A stretch of 64,000 nt of DNA. It comes from Cuneatibacter sp. NSJ-177. Its GTDB lineage: Bacteria > Bacillota > Clostridia > Lachnospirales > Lachnospiraceae. Numbering within the stretch: the first letter of the stretch is position 1; every line of letters begins with the position of its first letter. The stretch lies in NCBI RefSeq assembly GCF_022867805.1, contig NZ_JALIFO010000011.1:43661-107660 (forward strand), in the 5' to 3' direction. A program made the translations under genes and the position numbers. Shown piece by piece: positions 8,061 through 17,242 of the stretch. Under the pieces are notes generated by a model that searched no databases, was not told the DNA's origin, and saw nothing but the letters and a program-made list of their open reading frames with translations.

Positions 8061-10157
8061 TCAATTCTCCGCCTTTGCCTCGGCTTTCTTCCGTTTCTTT
8101 GAGAAGTTTCCGCTGGTTTTGCAGATCAGCTTATCAAATACCATGAATACCGCCGGCAGGAAAATCAGCACGGCCAGCATACTGATGATGGCGCCTCTGG
8201 CCATCAGCAGGCACAAGGAGCTGATCATATCGATCTCGGAATAAAGTCCGACGCCGAAGGTCGCGGCAAAGAAGCTGAAGGCGCTGACCATCACCGGCCG
8301 CATGCTGGTCTGATGCGCAATCAAAACCGCTTCCTGCTTGCTCTTGCCGGAACCTCGCTCCGACTCATACCGGCTCGTCATCAGGATTGCATAGTCCACC
8401 GTTGCGCCCAGCTGAATGGTACCAATGACGATGGAGGCAATGAAAGGCAGTTCGGTTCCCGTGATAAAAGGGATTCCCATATTCACGAAAATAGCGCCTT
8501 CAATGACGATCACCAGCAAAAACGGCAGGCTGATCGACTTAAACACAAACACAATGATGAAAAACACCGCCAAAATCGATACTGCGCTGACCACCTTGAA
8601 ATCGGTGTTGGTGATATCGATCAAATCCTTGGTACAAGGCGCCTCACCCACCAGCATACCGTTAGGATCATACCGCTTTAAAATCTGGTTCAGGTCCGTG
8701 ATCTGGCTGTTCACTTCATCGGACGCGGTGGCGTATTCATTGGTCACCAGCATAATCTGGTAATTATCGTTGGAGAGCAGATCCTTCAGGGAACTAGGAA
8801 TCATGCTGTCCGGGATCGCCGGGCCTACGATGGATTTCAGCCCCAGAACCGCTTTCACTCCGTCCACCTTCTCCATCTCTTTGCTCATATCGGAGATCTG
8901 TTTGGTGGACAGGTCGCTGTCTAAAAGAAGCATATGGACAGCCCCCATATTGAATTCATCGGCCAGTTTATCGTTGGCCACGATGCTGTCCAGGTCCTTC
9001 GGAAGCGTACGGTCAAGGTTGTAGTAGACCGATGTGTGGGACTGAAAATAAACAGCCGGGATAAATATCACGATAAACGCGACTGCCAGCGGTTTGTAGT
9101 ATTTCAAAATGAATTCCGAGACTTTGGGGAAATGCGGAATCAGCTGACGGTGCCTTGTCTTTTCCAGCAGTTTGTCAAAAATCATGATCATCGACGGCAG
9201 CACCGTGACGCAGCAGATCACGCCGAAGACCACGCCTTTCGCCATCACGATTCCCAAATCCAGGCCCAAGGTGAAGCTCATAAAGCACAGGGCGATGAAA
9301 CCGGCGATCGTGGTGACCGAACTGCCTACCACGGATTTGATCGTGGCGGCAATGGCCTGGGCCATGGCTTCCTTCCGGTCGCTCCGGTAACTCATCAGCT
9401 TTTCCTGATAGCTGTGCCACAGGAAGATCGAGTAGTCCATCGTGACGCCCAGCTGCAGCACCGCGCTCAGCGCCTTGGTGATATAGGAAATCTCGCCTTT
9501 AAAGATATTGCTTCCCATATTGTACAAAATCGCAATGCCGATACTAAGCAGGAACAGCACCGGGATCAGGTAAGACTCCATGGTCAGCGAAAGCACCAGC
9601 ATGGAAAGCAGCACGGCGATCACCACGTAAATCGCTACCTCGGACTCCGCCAAGTTTTTCGTGTCCGTCACAACCGCCGACATCCCGCTGAGGAAACACT
9701 GCTTCCCGGCCAGGCTTCGGATCTCCTGGATCGCATCCATGGTCTCGTCCGCCGAAGTGGTCGTCTGGAAAATGATAAACATCATCGTAGAGTCCTCGGA
9801 GTTAAACACGTCCCTGACCTTTTCCGGCAGGATATCCATCGGCACGCTGAGATCCAGAATGCTGTCGTACCAGACCACCTTTTCCACATGGTCCACTTCT
9901 TCAATCTTCTTTTTCAGCTTGGCAACATCCTTGTTTTCCATCCCTTCACAGATAAACATGGAATAGGCCCCGGTTCCGAACTCATCTACCAGGATATCCT
10001 GGCCCTGCATCGTCTCGATCTCCTTCGGCAGGTAATACAGCACATCGTAATTGACTCTCGTCTTGATGTAGCCGAAAACCGAAGGGATCAGAAGCAGCAG
10101 ACTGATGATGAAGATCGGAATCCGGAATTTCACGATTTTCCGTCCAAACTTAACCAT
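8061..10157 (-). CDS. MMPL/RND-type membrane exporter
   Basis: 698-residue polytopic protein with the two-fold RND/MMPL layout: one helix, a large outer loop and a five-helix bundle, repeated. Each half carries the expected charged pair in its core helix (GVTMDYSIFL and GATVDYAILM), which in this superfamily carries protons. MMPL proteins move lipids, peptides or drugs outward. The C-terminus is a short Lys-rich cytoplasmic tail. It is transcribed first, ahead of the heptad-repeat protein, from a promoter overlapped by a TetR-type operator (see 10200-10253). It is divergent from the TetR gene, the usual layout for an inducible exporter. Confidence 0.88.
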   Translation of the reverse strand: MVKFGRKIVKFRIPIFIISLLLLIPSVFGYIKTRVNYDVLYYLPKEIETMQGQDILVDEFGTGAYSMFICEGMENKDVAKLKKKIEEVDHVEKVVWYDSILDLSVPMDILPEKVRDVFNSEDSTMMFIIFQTTTSADETMDAIQEIRSLAGKQCFLSGMSAVVTDTKNLAESEVAIYVVIAVLLSMLVLSLTMESYLIPVLFLLSIGIAILYNMGSNIFKGEISYITKALSAVLQLGVTMDYSIFLWHSYQEKLMSYRSDRKEAMAQAIAATIKSVVGSSVTTIAGFIALCFMSFTLGLDLGIVMAKGVVFGVICCVTVLPSMIMIFDKLLEKTRHRQLIPHFPKVSEFILKYYKPLAVAFIVIFIPAVYFQSHTSVYYNLDRTLPKDLDSIVANDKLADEFNMGAVHMLLLDSDLSTKQISDMSKEMEKVDGVKAVLGLKSIVGPAIPDSMIPSSLKDLLSNDNYQIMLVTNEYATASDEVNSQITDLNQILKRYDPNGMLVGEAPCTKDLIDITNTDFKVVSAVSILAVFFIIVFVFKSISLPFLLVIVIEGAIFVNMGIPFITGTELPFIASIVIGTIQLGATVDYAILMTSRYESERGSGKSKQEAVLIAHQTSMRPVMVSAFSFFAATFGVGLYSEIDMISSLCLLMARGAIISMLAVLIFLPAVFMVFDKLICKTSGNFSKKRKKAEAKAEN

Positions 10158-10199
10158 AATAATCGTCCCTTTCCTTCAATCAAGTTCTTGTCTCTTTTA

Positions 10200-10253
10200 T
10201 GACCATTGGTCATTTCCTGGTGAAGTTATACCCCAAAACTGACCATTAGTCAA
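10200..10253 (-). promoter_or_regulatory. MMPL operon promoter with two TetR-type operators
   Basis: On the minus strand TTGACT (10248-10253) and TATAAC (10225-10230) are spaced by exactly 17 bases. Palindrome TGACCATTAGTCA (10240-10252) covers the -35 box, and TGACCATTGGTCA (10200-10212) lies just downstream of the expected start site. The two operators start 40 bases apart, close to four helical turns. Confidence 0.8.
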
Positions 10254-10324
10254 TACTTTTTTATGCAGATTAATACAGATTGATGATTGTGTCGTAAAGA
10301 CATTAAAATTTTATTAATTCAATA

Positions 10325-10353
10325 TTGACTTCTGGTCATTTTCATTTTATAAT
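10325..10353 (+). promoter_or_regulatory. tetR promoter with overlapping operator
   Basis: TTGACT (10325-10330), a 17-base spacer and TATAAT (10348-10353). A third copy of the palindrome, TGACTTCTGGTCA (10326-10338), overlaps the -35 box, suggesting autoregulation. The leader to the ATG at 10511 is about 150 bases. Confidence 0.8.
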
Positions 10354-10510
10354 AATGCCACGAAATCACAGTTTTCAAGGGGATACAAGCCTTCAAACGG
10401 TCAGAAATCAAATATTCTCAAAGCGGAACAGTCCGCTTTGCAAAGATATTTTCTGCGCGGCCCCTTGCGGGAAAGCTGACCGGGCAGGCACACAGGAAAG
10501 GAGGGCTGTC

Positions 10511-11119
10511 ATGGGTAAGATTGATACCAACAAAAAGCAAAAGAGAGACTCCCTTCTGGACGCCGCTTTCCGTCTGTTTATGAAAAACGGTTTTTACAAA
10601 ACTTCGATCGCCGATATCGTGGCCAAAGCCGGAGTGGCAAAGGGAACCTTCTATTTGTATTTCACAGACAAAGACGATATTCGCAATCATCTGATTTCCC
10701 ATAAGGCCAACCAGGTATTCCGGGCCGCCTACCGGGCGCTCTTAAAGGAAAATATCGAAAGCTTTGAAGATCAGGTCATCTTTATCATCGACCACATCCT
10801 AAACCAGTTTTGTGAGGACAAAAGTCTGGTTCTGTTCCTCTCCAAACATCTGAGCTGGGGCTTTTTCAAAAACGCGCTGACCGCCCCCGGCGAGGACGAG
10901 GAGCTGACGATCTTCGATATCTACCAGCGGCTGCTGGCCCGCTCCAGCCGTACCTTCCGCGACCCGGAGGTCATGATTTTCATGATATTAGAACTGGTCA
11001 GCGGCACAAGCTACCATGCGATCCTCTACAATCAGCCCATGAGTATCGAGGAGTTCAAGCCCTATCTGTATCGGACCGTGCGGAATATTCTGCGGGAAGA
11101 AGCGGTTTTGGAGGAATGA
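10511..11119 (+). CDS. TetR/AcrR family repressor of the MMPL operon
   Basis: 202-residue repressor. The N-terminal helix-turn-helix reads DAAFRLFMKNGFYKTSIADIVAKAGVAKGTFYLYFTDKDDI in the ORF (positions about 15-55), the classic TetR_N pattern. The C-terminal ligand domain is helical and unassigned. The start is the ATG at 10511 because AGGAAAGGAGG lies 6 bases before it; longer in-frame extensions lack such a site. It is divergent from the MMPL operon, with three copies of one 13-bp palindrome between them, two at the exporter promoter and one at its own promoter. It very likely represses both. Confidence 0.88.
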   Translation: MGKIDTNKKQKRDSLLDAAFRLFMKNGFYKTSIADIVAKAGVAKGTFYLYFTDKDDIRNHLISHKANQVFRAAYRALLKENIESFEDQVIFIIDHILNQFCEDKSLVLFLSKHLSWGFFKNALTAPGEDEELTIFDIYQRLLARSSRTFRDPEVMIFMILELVSGTSYHAILYNQPMSIEEFKPYLYRTVRNILREEAVLEE

Positions 11120-11157
11120 ATGATCTACGGATGGGACCTTAGAAATAAAAGACATCA

Positions 11158-11213
11158 AAAAAGACAGGGAACCGTATGTCCGGCATACCATTCCCTGTCT
11201 TTCTATTTTTTTC
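11158..11213 (+). terminator. Terminator after tetR
   Basis: AAGACAGGGAA (11161-11171) pairs with TTCCCTGTCTT (11191-11201), with an inner GTATG/CATAC stem, followed by TTCTATTTTTTT. It works for the plus-strand tetR transcript. Confidence 0.9.
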
Positions 11214-11307
11214 GTTCCGCCGGTTCCGTGAAAAACTGGCCTCCCAGATGCCTGTTTCTAAAAAACGACACAAGCCGCACCAATCCTCTCCTGGGGGTCT
11301 GTCCGGG

Positions 11308-12108
11308 CTAAAAAATCACCTTCAGCGCAATGACCGCCCCCAGGTAGGCCGCCAGGATCAGATAGGCCGCTGCATCCCGCCCGGCATATTTCAGCGGAAA
11401 CATCTTCGTCCGTCCTTCGCCGCCGTGATAGCAGCGGGCTTCCATCGCCATGGCCAAATCCGTGGCCCGGCGAAATGCTGAGATAAAGAGCGGTACCAGA
11501 AGCGGAATCAAAGACTTTGCCCGCTTGATCAGGCTGCCGGACTCAAAATCCGCCCCCCTTGCCATCTGAGCTTTCATGATCTTATCGGCCTCCTCGGTCA
11601 AAATCGGGATAAAACGCAGGGCGATGGACATCATCATCGCGATCTCATGGACCGGGACCTTCACCGCCTTTAAAAACCCCAGCCCCCGTTCCAGACCGTC
11701 GGTCAAAGAGGTCGGGGTGGTGGTAAACGTCATCAAAGACGACCCCATGATCAAATAGATCAGGCGAATCGCCATATAACCAGCCTGTATCAGCCCTTGT
11801 TTCGTAATCTTAAAAATCCAAAATCGGACCAGCACATCGCCGTCGGTCAGGAAGATATTAAAAACCACGCTGAACAGCAGCAGAAAAATAACCGCTTTCA
11901 ATCCGCGGAAAATAAAACCGATCGGGACCCGTGAAATCTTGATGCAGGCCGCCAAAAAAACGGTCGCCAGGAGGTAACAAGGCCACCCATCCGACACGAA
12001 CAGGGATATCAGAAAAACCAATGTCCCCATCAGCTTCGTCCGGGGATCCAGCCGGTGAACCGGCGAGGCCACCGGATAATATTGGCCCAATGTAATATCT
12101 CTCAACAT
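11308..12108 (-). CDS. ecfT: ECF transporter transmembrane scaffold EcfT
   Basis: 266-residue membrane protein that couples the two EcfA ATPases to an exchangeable vitamin- or metal-binding S component. It has the expected N-terminal LGQYYP...SPVHRLDPRTKL segment, several helices, and the two Ala-Arg-Gly-type coupling motifs (AQMARGADF and AMEARCYHGG). The start is the ATG at 12108, which has GAGGAC 6 bases upstream. A longer reading from 12165 would overlap the EcfA gene and lacks a ribosome site. It begins 10 bases after the fused EcfA gene. No S component is encoded in the window, so this is a shared (group II) energy-coupling module. Confidence 0.9.
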   Translation of the reverse strand: MLRDITLGQYYPVASPVHRLDPRTKLMGTLVFLISLFVSDGWPCYLLATVFLAACIKISRVPIGFIFRGLKAVIFLLLFSVVFNIFLTDGDVLVRFWIFKITKQGLIQAGYMAIRLIYLIMGSSLMTFTTTPTSLTDGLERGLGFLKAVKVPVHEIAMMMSIALRFIPILTEEADKIMKAQMARGADFESGSLIKRAKSLIPLLVPLFISAFRRATDLAMAMEARCYHGGEGRTKMFPLKYAGRDAAAYLILAAYLGAVIALKVIF

Positions 12109-12118
12109 GTTTCTGTCC

Positions 12119-13927
12119 TCAATCTCCGGCCGTCCCGGCGTCTTCTTCGCCTTCCGCGCCTGCAAATTCTCTCAAAATCGCACTCTTTGCTTCCTCGACG
12201 GTGGTGATATCCCCGCCGAGTGAAAACCCAATCTTTCGCAGTTCCTCCGCCAGGTAGGTCACCTGCGGAGCCGACAGCCCCATGGTCTCCAGATCACGGT
12301 AGTGCCGGAATACTTCCTTCGGCGCGCCGTCATAAGCGATCGTTCCCCGATCCAGCACAATCAGACGCTCCGCGTACCGCGCCACGTCCTCCATACTGTG
12401 GGAGACCAGCACCACGGCCATCCCCTTTTCCTCATGGAGCTTCTCCACCTGATCCAAGATTTCGTCCCGTCCGCCCGGATCCAGGCCTGCGGTCGGCTCG
12501 TCAAGGATCAACACCTCCGGCTCCATGGCCAGAACCCCGGCGATGGCCGCCCGGCGCTTTTGTCCTCCGGAAAGCTCAAATGGAGAGCGGCGGTAAAAAC
12601 TGGAATCCATCCCAACCAGGCGCAGGGCCTCCTTCGCACGCTCCTCCGCCTGCTCTTTCGAAAGGCCCTGATTTTTCGGGCCAAAGCAGACATCCGTGAA
12701 CACATCCTCCTCGAACAGCTGATGCTCCGGATACTGAAACACCAATCCAACCTTACCCCGGAGCGCCTTCTTGTCGTATCCATCCCGGTAGATGCTCTCC
12801 CCATGAAACAGCACGTCGCCGGAATCCGCTTTTAAGAGTCCGTTCAGATGTTGGATCAGCGTAGATTTTCCCGATCCGGTGTGGCCAATGATGCTGAGGA
12901 ACTGCCCCTTCGGTACCGCAAAGGAGATCCCCTTTAACACCTTTACTTCCATGGGCGTCCCGGTTCCATACTTGTAAGTCACCTCGCGGAGCTCCAAAAC
13001 CGGTTCTTTGTCCAGTGAAACAGCTTCTGCCCTCTTATCCCCGGACGCACCGGTATACGAAACGCGGGCGCCGGATTCCCTGGCCTTTTCCAGCTCTTCC
13101 ACCAGCTCTTTCACCGTCAGGATTCCCGACGCCACAGGAAGACCTCCGGAGGCCAGTAAGGCCCCCAGCTCCGTCACCTGCGGCACATCCAAATGCAGGG
13201 CTTTCAGCTCCTTTACGCGGGAGAAAATCTCCCTCGGCGTCCCTTCCATCTGGATTTCCCCGCCGTCCATAACGAAAATCCGGTCCGCCGAAACCGTTTC
13301 TTCCATATAATGAGTGATCAAAATCACTGTAATCCCTTCGGCCCGGTTCAGCTCGCGGATGGTCCGGATCACTTCCTTACGCCCATTGGGATCCAGCATG
13401 GCGGTAGGCTCGTCCAATACGATACACCGGGGCCGCATGGCCATCACGCCGGCGATGGCGACTCTCTGCTTCTGGCCGCCGGACAGGTGATTGGGGGACG
13501 CCTTCCGGTAGGCAGTCATTCCCACGGCCTCCAGGCTTTCCTGCACCCGTTTCCAGATTTCGGCCGACGGAACTCCCATATTTTCCGGCCCGAAACCGAC
13601 GTCTTCTTCCACCACCGTGGCGATAATCTGATTGTCCGGATTCTGAAAGACCATGCCCGCGGTCTGACGGATATCCCAGAGATTTTCTTCTTTCCGCGTG
13701 TCTTTTTCTCCCACCCAGATCACACCGTCGGTCGGAAAAAGCAGCGCGTTCATGTGCTTGGCCAACGTAGATTTCCCGGAACCGTTCCTGCCCAGGATAG
13801 CTACAAACTGGCCCTCTTTGATATCCAGGCTGACCCCGTCGATGGCGCGCATGACCTCTTCGATCTGATTTTCTTCATCTCTTCTGGTATATTCAAAGAC
13901 CAGACGGTCTGTCTTGATGATTCCCAT
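12119..13927 (-). CDS. ecfA: Fused EcfA1-EcfA2 double ATPase of the ECF transporter
   Basis: 602-residue protein containing both ATPase subunits in one chain, which are separate genes in most Firmicutes. Half one: Walker [11 protein letters not shown], signature LSGGQKQR, Walker [13 protein letters not shown]. Half two, after a linker of about residues 260-310: Walker [10 protein letters not shown], signature LSGGQKRR, Walker [13 protein letters not shown]. Both halves have Q-loops of the NPDNQ/YPEHQ type typical of EcfA (CbiO). It energises vitamin or metal uptake through EcfT. Its promoter is at 13962-13991. Confidence 0.92.
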   Translation of the reverse strand: MGIIKTDRLVFEYTRRDEENQIEEVMRAIDGVSLDIKEGQFVAILGRNGSGKSTLAKHMNALLFPTDGVIWVGEKDTRKEENLWDIRQTAGMVFQNPDNQIIATVVEEDVGFGPENMGVPSAEIWKRVQESLEAVGMTAYRKASPNHLSGGQKQRVAIAGVMAMRPRCIVLDEPTAMLDPNGRKEVIRTIRELNRAEGITVILITHYMEETVSADRIFVMDGGEIQMEGTPREIFSRVKELKALHLDVPQVTELGALLASGGLPVASGILTVKELVEELEKARESGARVSYTGASGDKRAEAVSLDKEPVLELREVTYKYGTGTPMEVKVLKGISFAVPKGQFLSIIGHTGSGKSTLIQHLNGLLKADSGDVLFHGESIYRDGYDKKALRGKVGLVFQYPEHQLFEEDVFTDVCFGPKNQGLSKEQAEERAKEALRLVGMDSSFYRRSPFELSGGQKRRAAIAGVLAMEPEVLILDEPTAGLDPGGRDEILDQVEKLHEEKGMAVVLVSHSMEDVARYAERLIVLDRGTIAYDGAPKEVFRHYRDLETMGLSAPQVTYLAEELRKIGFSLGGDITTVEEAKSAILREFAGAEGEEDAGTAGD

Positions 13928-13961
13928 ATTGATCTCCCAAATGTCAACTTCGTTCTTCGCT

Positions 13962-13991
13962 AGAATAACATTTTACTGGATTTCCTGTCAA
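13962..13991 (-). promoter_or_regulatory. Promoter of the ecfA-ecfT operon
   Basis: On the minus strand TTGACA (13986-13991), an 18-base spacer and TATTCT (13962-13967), 35 bases before the ecfA ATG. No riboswitch is apparent between them. Confidence 0.6.
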
Positions 13992-14027
13992 AATGCAAGT
14001 TCCGCCAAAAGTTTTTTCCAGAACCCC

Positions 14028-14057
14028 TTGTCAAAATAGGATTTTACCCGATATAAT
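14028..14057 (+). promoter_or_regulatory. Promoter of the degV gene
   Basis: TTGTCA (14028-14033), an 18-base spacer and TATAAT (14052-14057), about 58 bases before the ATG at 14116. It is divergent from the ecfA promoter. Confidence 0.6.
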
Positions 14058-14115
14058 AGAGATTAACGTCTTTTTTATCAGATACACTTACACCAGAAAA
14101 CGCAGAGGAGAAAAA

Positions 14116-14982
14116 ATGAGCAAAGTAGCTATCGTTACGGACAGTAACAGCGGGATTACCCAGTCGCAGGCGCTTGCCTTCGGCATCCGGGTCCTCCCAA
14201 TGCCGTTTTATATAAATGAAAAAATGTACTATGAGGACATTGACCTGTCCCAGGAACAATTTTATCAGATGCTGGCGTCCGGCGCCAATATCTCCACGTC
14301 CCAGCCGGTGGTTGCCAATGTGCTCGACCTGTGGGACGAACTGTTGACCTCCTACGACCAAGTGGTGCATATTCCGATGTCCAGCGGGCTCAGCGGGTCC
14401 TGCGAGACCGCCACGGCCCTGGCCGTAGACTATGACGGCCGGGTGGAGGTGGTGAACAATCAAAGAATCTCCGTAACCCAACGGCAGTCCGTGCTGGACG
14501 CCCTGAAACTGGCCGGTGAAGGAAAGAGCGCACAGGAGATCAAAAAGATCCTGGAGGATACGAAGTATGACTCCAGCATCTATATCATGGTTAACACATT
14601 GGATTATCTGAAAAAAGGCGGGCGGATTACTCCTACCGCCGCTGCCATCGGCACGCTTTTAAAGTTAAAGCCGGTTCTCCAGATTCAGGGAGAAAAGCTG
14701 GACGCCTACGCGAAAGCCCGCTCCGTAAAGCAGGCCAAAAGCCTGATGATCAAAGCCATGCAGCATGATTTCGTGGAGCGCTTCGGCTCCGACGAACAAG
14801 GGACGGGCATGTATCTTCAGCTGGCCTACACCGGAGACCGTGGGGAGGCCGAACGTTTCTACCAGGAAGTCCGGCAGATTTTCCCGAAACAGGATATCGT
14901 CATGGATCCGCTGTCTCTCAGCGTATCCTGCCACATCGGACCCGGCGCGCTGGCCGTAGCATGTACGAAGAAGTTGTGGTAA
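14116..14982 (+). CDS. DegV family fatty-acid-binding protein (FakB-like)
   Basis: 288-residue cytoplasmic protein of the DegV fold. In FakA/FakB systems these proteins hold a fatty acid while the kinase FakA phosphorylates its carboxylate. Signature features are the N-terminal VTDSNSGIT, the ISTSQP segment (residues about 55-65), SSGLSGS and the C-terminal HIGPGALAVA, whose His and Ser residues contact the acyl head group in known members. The start at 14116 has GAGGAG 5 bases upstream. No fakA kinase is in the window. Monocistronic, followed by a hairpin. Confidence 0.88.
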   Translation: MSKVAIVTDSNSGITQSQALAFGIRVLPMPFYINEKMYYEDIDLSQEQFYQMLASGANISTSQPVVANVLDLWDELLTSYDQVVHIPMSSGLSGSCETATALAVDYDGRVEVVNNQRISVTQRQSVLDALKLAGEGKSAQEIKKILEDTKYDSSIYIMVNTLDYLKKGGRITPTAAAIGTLLKLKPVLQIQGEKLDAYAKARSVKQAKSLMIKAMQHDFVERFGSDEQGTGMYLQLAYTGDRGEAERFYQEVRQIFPKQDIVMDPLSLSVSCHIGPGALAVACTKKLW

Positions 14983-15014
14983 TCTTTTTCCTATGATCTT
15001 CCGTAAATAGATTC

Positions 15015-15088
15015 GAGGCAGCAACCAGCTCCCGGTGAAAAGCGCCGTTCCCGGCTCTTTCGGTAAGCTTCTTGCCGCCTCATTTTTT
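15015..15088 (+). terminator. Probable terminator between degV and a convergent small gene
   Basis: GAGGCAGCAA (15015-15024) pairs with TTGCCGCCTC (15072-15081) with one mismatch, with an inner CCCGG/CCGG pairing, and is followed by ATTTTTTTC. The large loop lowers confidence. Confidence 0.5.
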
Positions 15089-15097
15089 TCTTCCAAA

Positions 15098-15316
15098 CTA
15101 CATCATTCTCCAGCAAACATAAGCAATTCCTACCAGAATCAAGACACCCAGCACCCGCATCACGCGGAAGGTTAGACCGTCCGGCTGGACTTCCTTTCCA
15201 TTTTTTCCGTAGATCGACCGCCAGACAGTCTGGGGCGATATCAGCAGAATCAGCGCAATCAGTGCCAACAGGACGATGCAAACCCACTGGGTCATCGTCA
15301 GCGAAGCCGTCAACAT
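15098..15316 (-). CDS. Small two-helix membrane protein, unassigned
   Basis: 72 residues with two hydrophobic stretches (about residues 9-28 and 50-70) and a short charged loop containing YGKNGKEVQPDG. RBS GAGGAGGAG stands before the ATG at 15316. I do not recognise a family. It lies 22 bases downstream of the Mn-type CDF gene on the same strand, so it may be cotranscribed with the phosphoglucomutase operon. Confidence 0.6.
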   Translation of the reverse strand: MLTASLTMTQWVCIVLLALIALILLISPQTVWRSIYGKNGKEVQPDGLTFRVMRVLGVLILVGIAYVCWRMM

Positions 15317-15338
15317 ATCGTCTCCTCCTCGTATGATT

Positions 15339-16523
15339 TTATGCGTCCCCTTGAAGGGATATATAAGCCCGGTCTATGTGCACCACCGCATAGTAATTTC
15401 CCGGCAGCGCCTCCACCCGGCGCACAATTTCTTCCTCTATCTCTTTTTCCGCGCGCTTGCACTCAGCCGGCAGCACTGCGTCGAAAATCAGATTTGTGTG
15501 GGTAGGGCCGCTGACCATCCGGAAATCATGGATGGTCATCCCATCCTCGATCCCGCCGACCAGGTCTGCCACCACCTGCTTCATGGCCACGGTGCGCGCG
15601 TCATCCACATCCACCGGGTCCATATGGATCACAGCCTCACAATCCATCTCCTCGCCCAGCCTCCGCTCCATGCGGTCGATCACATCATGGATCTCCACAA
15701 TACTGCCGGAAGCAGGAACCTCTGCGTGCAGGGACAGCATCCGCCGCCCCGGCCCGTAGTCATGGACCACCAAATCATGGATCCCGATGATCCCATCATA
15801 GGACATCACCAGATCGTGGACCGACTGCACAAACTCCGCCGTCGGCGGCTGCCCCAAAAGCGGGTCCACAGTCTCCTTGGCCGCTCCGATGCCGGTCCGA
15901 AGAATAAACAGCGCCACCAGCACGCCGCACCAGCCGTCGACCAGCAGGCCGGTCCAATGCCCGATCAGCATGGCCGCCAGCACCACTGCGGTCGAGATGC
16001 AGTCGCTGAGGCTGTCCGCCGCCGTAGCCTTCATGGCCGCCGATCCGATCTTCTTTCCCACCGCCCGGTTGTAGCAGGCCATATAAATCTTGACTCCGAT
16101 GGACGCCGCCAAAATCCCCACTGCCAAGAGGCTGAACTCCACCGGTTCGGGGTGAAAGATCTTTTCCAGCGAGCTTTTCCCAAGCTCCACTCCCATCAAA
16201 ATGATGGCCAAAGAAACAATCAGCCCCGACAGATATTCCAGCCGTCCATGGCCAAACGGATGCTCCGGATCCGGCTTTTGTCCGGCCAGCTGAAATCCGA
16301 TCAGCGTGATCACCGAGGAACCGGCGTCGGACAGGTTGTTCATCGCATCGGCCATGATCGCGATCGAGCCGCTGAAGACCCCGGCCAGCAATTTGCCCAA
16401 AAACAAGAGCAGATTCAGCCCGATCCCCACGGCCCCGCAGAGCACGCCGTATGCCCGGCGGACGCCGGGCGCATGCAGCTGGTCCCGGTCTCGGATCAGC
16501 CATTTCGCAAGCAGCGAGATCAT
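15339..16523 (-). CDS. CDF family exporter with N-D-D-D site, probably Mn(II)
   Basis: 394-residue CDF transporter, longer than usual because the cytoplasmic ferredoxin-like dimer domain (about residues 210-290) is followed by a second copy (about 310-390). Helix 2 carries NNLSD and helix 5 DSLSD, giving Asn-Asp-Asp-Asp at the transport site instead of the zinc-type His-Asp pairs. Published work on MntE-type proteins associates such a site with manganese selectivity. Its ATG overlaps the stop of the HAD gene (ATGA). Position in an operon with phosphoglucomutase is notable, since that enzyme is metal-dependent. Selectivity is inferred, not proven. Confidence 0.8.
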   Translation of the reverse strand: MISLLAKWLIRDRDQLHAPGVRRAYGVLCGAVGIGLNLLLFLGKLLAGVFSGSIAIMADAMNNLSDAGSSVITLIGFQLAGQKPDPEHPFGHGRLEYLSGLIVSLAIILMGVELGKSSLEKIFHPEPVEFSLLAVGILAASIGVKIYMACYNRAVGKKIGSAAMKATAADSLSDCISTAVVLAAMLIGHWTGLLVDGWCGVLVALFILRTGIGAAKETVDPLLGQPPTAEFVQSVHDLVMSYDGIIGIHDLVVHDYGPGRRMLSLHAEVPASGSIVEIHDVIDRMERRLGEEMDCEAVIHMDPVDVDDARTVAMKQVVADLVGGIEDGMTIHDFRMVSGPTHTNLIFDAVLPAECKRAEKEIEEEIVRRVEALPGNYYAVVHIDRAYISLQGDA

Positions 16524-17242
16524 TTTGTTTCCACCTCCGGCAGGCCTTTCGCAAAGGCCATAAAATCTTCAAAACCACCGTGTCTCCATTTTGCCAGATC
16601 CCGGTTCTTCCGGTTAATCAGGAAATCTGTGATCAAATAATTGGGGATCCCCAGCGCATCGGTGGATACCATATCGTCGTCCACATCGTTTCCTACCATC
16701 ATGCAGTCTTCCGGCTTCTTTCCCAGCTTGTCCAAAAGTTCCCGGAAATAATCCGGATACGGTTTACAGCGCCTGCTGTTTTCAAACGTAGTGACATAAG
16801 AAAAATCATCCGGGGAAACACCGGCCCATTCCATGCGCTGCCAGGTGGCCGCCTGGGGAAATACAGGATTGGTGGCCAGCACCACCTCATATCCCTTGTT
16901 TTTTAACAGATCCACCACGGCGCGGGATTTCCTGCTTTCTTTTACCACGCGGCGAAGGCTCCGGTACTCTTTCTCATAATAATCCAAAAAAACCGGTTCC
17001 CGGTCCCGTATTCTTTGATCCGTGCGCTCCGAAAAAGCTTTCCAGAAAACTTCCTCATTGGTATCTTCCGTCTGATTTTTGATCACGGCGAAGGTGGCCT
17101 CCGTCAGCGCCCGGCAGAAACCGGCCGGTTCGTAGCCAAAAGGTACGAACCGGCGCGCCAGGCCTTCCATATATAGCCGGATAAATTCATCCTGATCCAT
17201 CGGGAGCAGCGTCCCGTCCAGATCAAACAAAACCGTATTCAT
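16520..17242 (-). CDS. HAD superfamily hydrolase
   Basis: 240-residue phosphatase of the haloacid dehalogenase fold. Motif I is LFDLDGTLLP at the N-terminus (nucleophile and acid-base Asp), motif II is ATNPVF, motif III uses RRCKPYPDYF (Lys), and motif IV is VGNDVDDDM. The start is the ATG at 17242, which shares one base with the phosphoglucomutase stop (TGATG). A longer in-frame reading into that gene is not credible. The C-terminal stop overlaps the CDF start, so three genes are translationally coupled. The substrate is unknown, though a sugar phosphate fits the neighbour. Confidence 0.85.
   Translation of the reverse strand: MNTVLFDLDGTLLPMDQDEFIRLYMEGLARRFVPFGYEPAGFCRALTEATFAVIKNQTEDTNEEVFWKAFSERTDQRIRDREPVFLDYYEKEYRSLRRVVKESRKSRAVVDLLKNKGYEVVLATNPVFPQAATWQRMEWAGVSPDDFSYVTTFENSRRCKPYPDYFRELLDKLGKKPEDCMMVGNDVDDDMVSTDALGIPNYLITDFLINRKNRDLAKWRHGGFEDFMAFAKGLPEVETK

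Noticed and set aside
8934..10202. 422-codon frame opposite the MMPL gene
   Set aside because: His/Arg/Gln-rich antisense frame without known domain; MMPL on the other strand is clear.
15276..16640. 454-codon frame opposite the Mn-type CDF gene
   Set aside because: Antisense frame; the CDF gene on the minus strand has full motifs.
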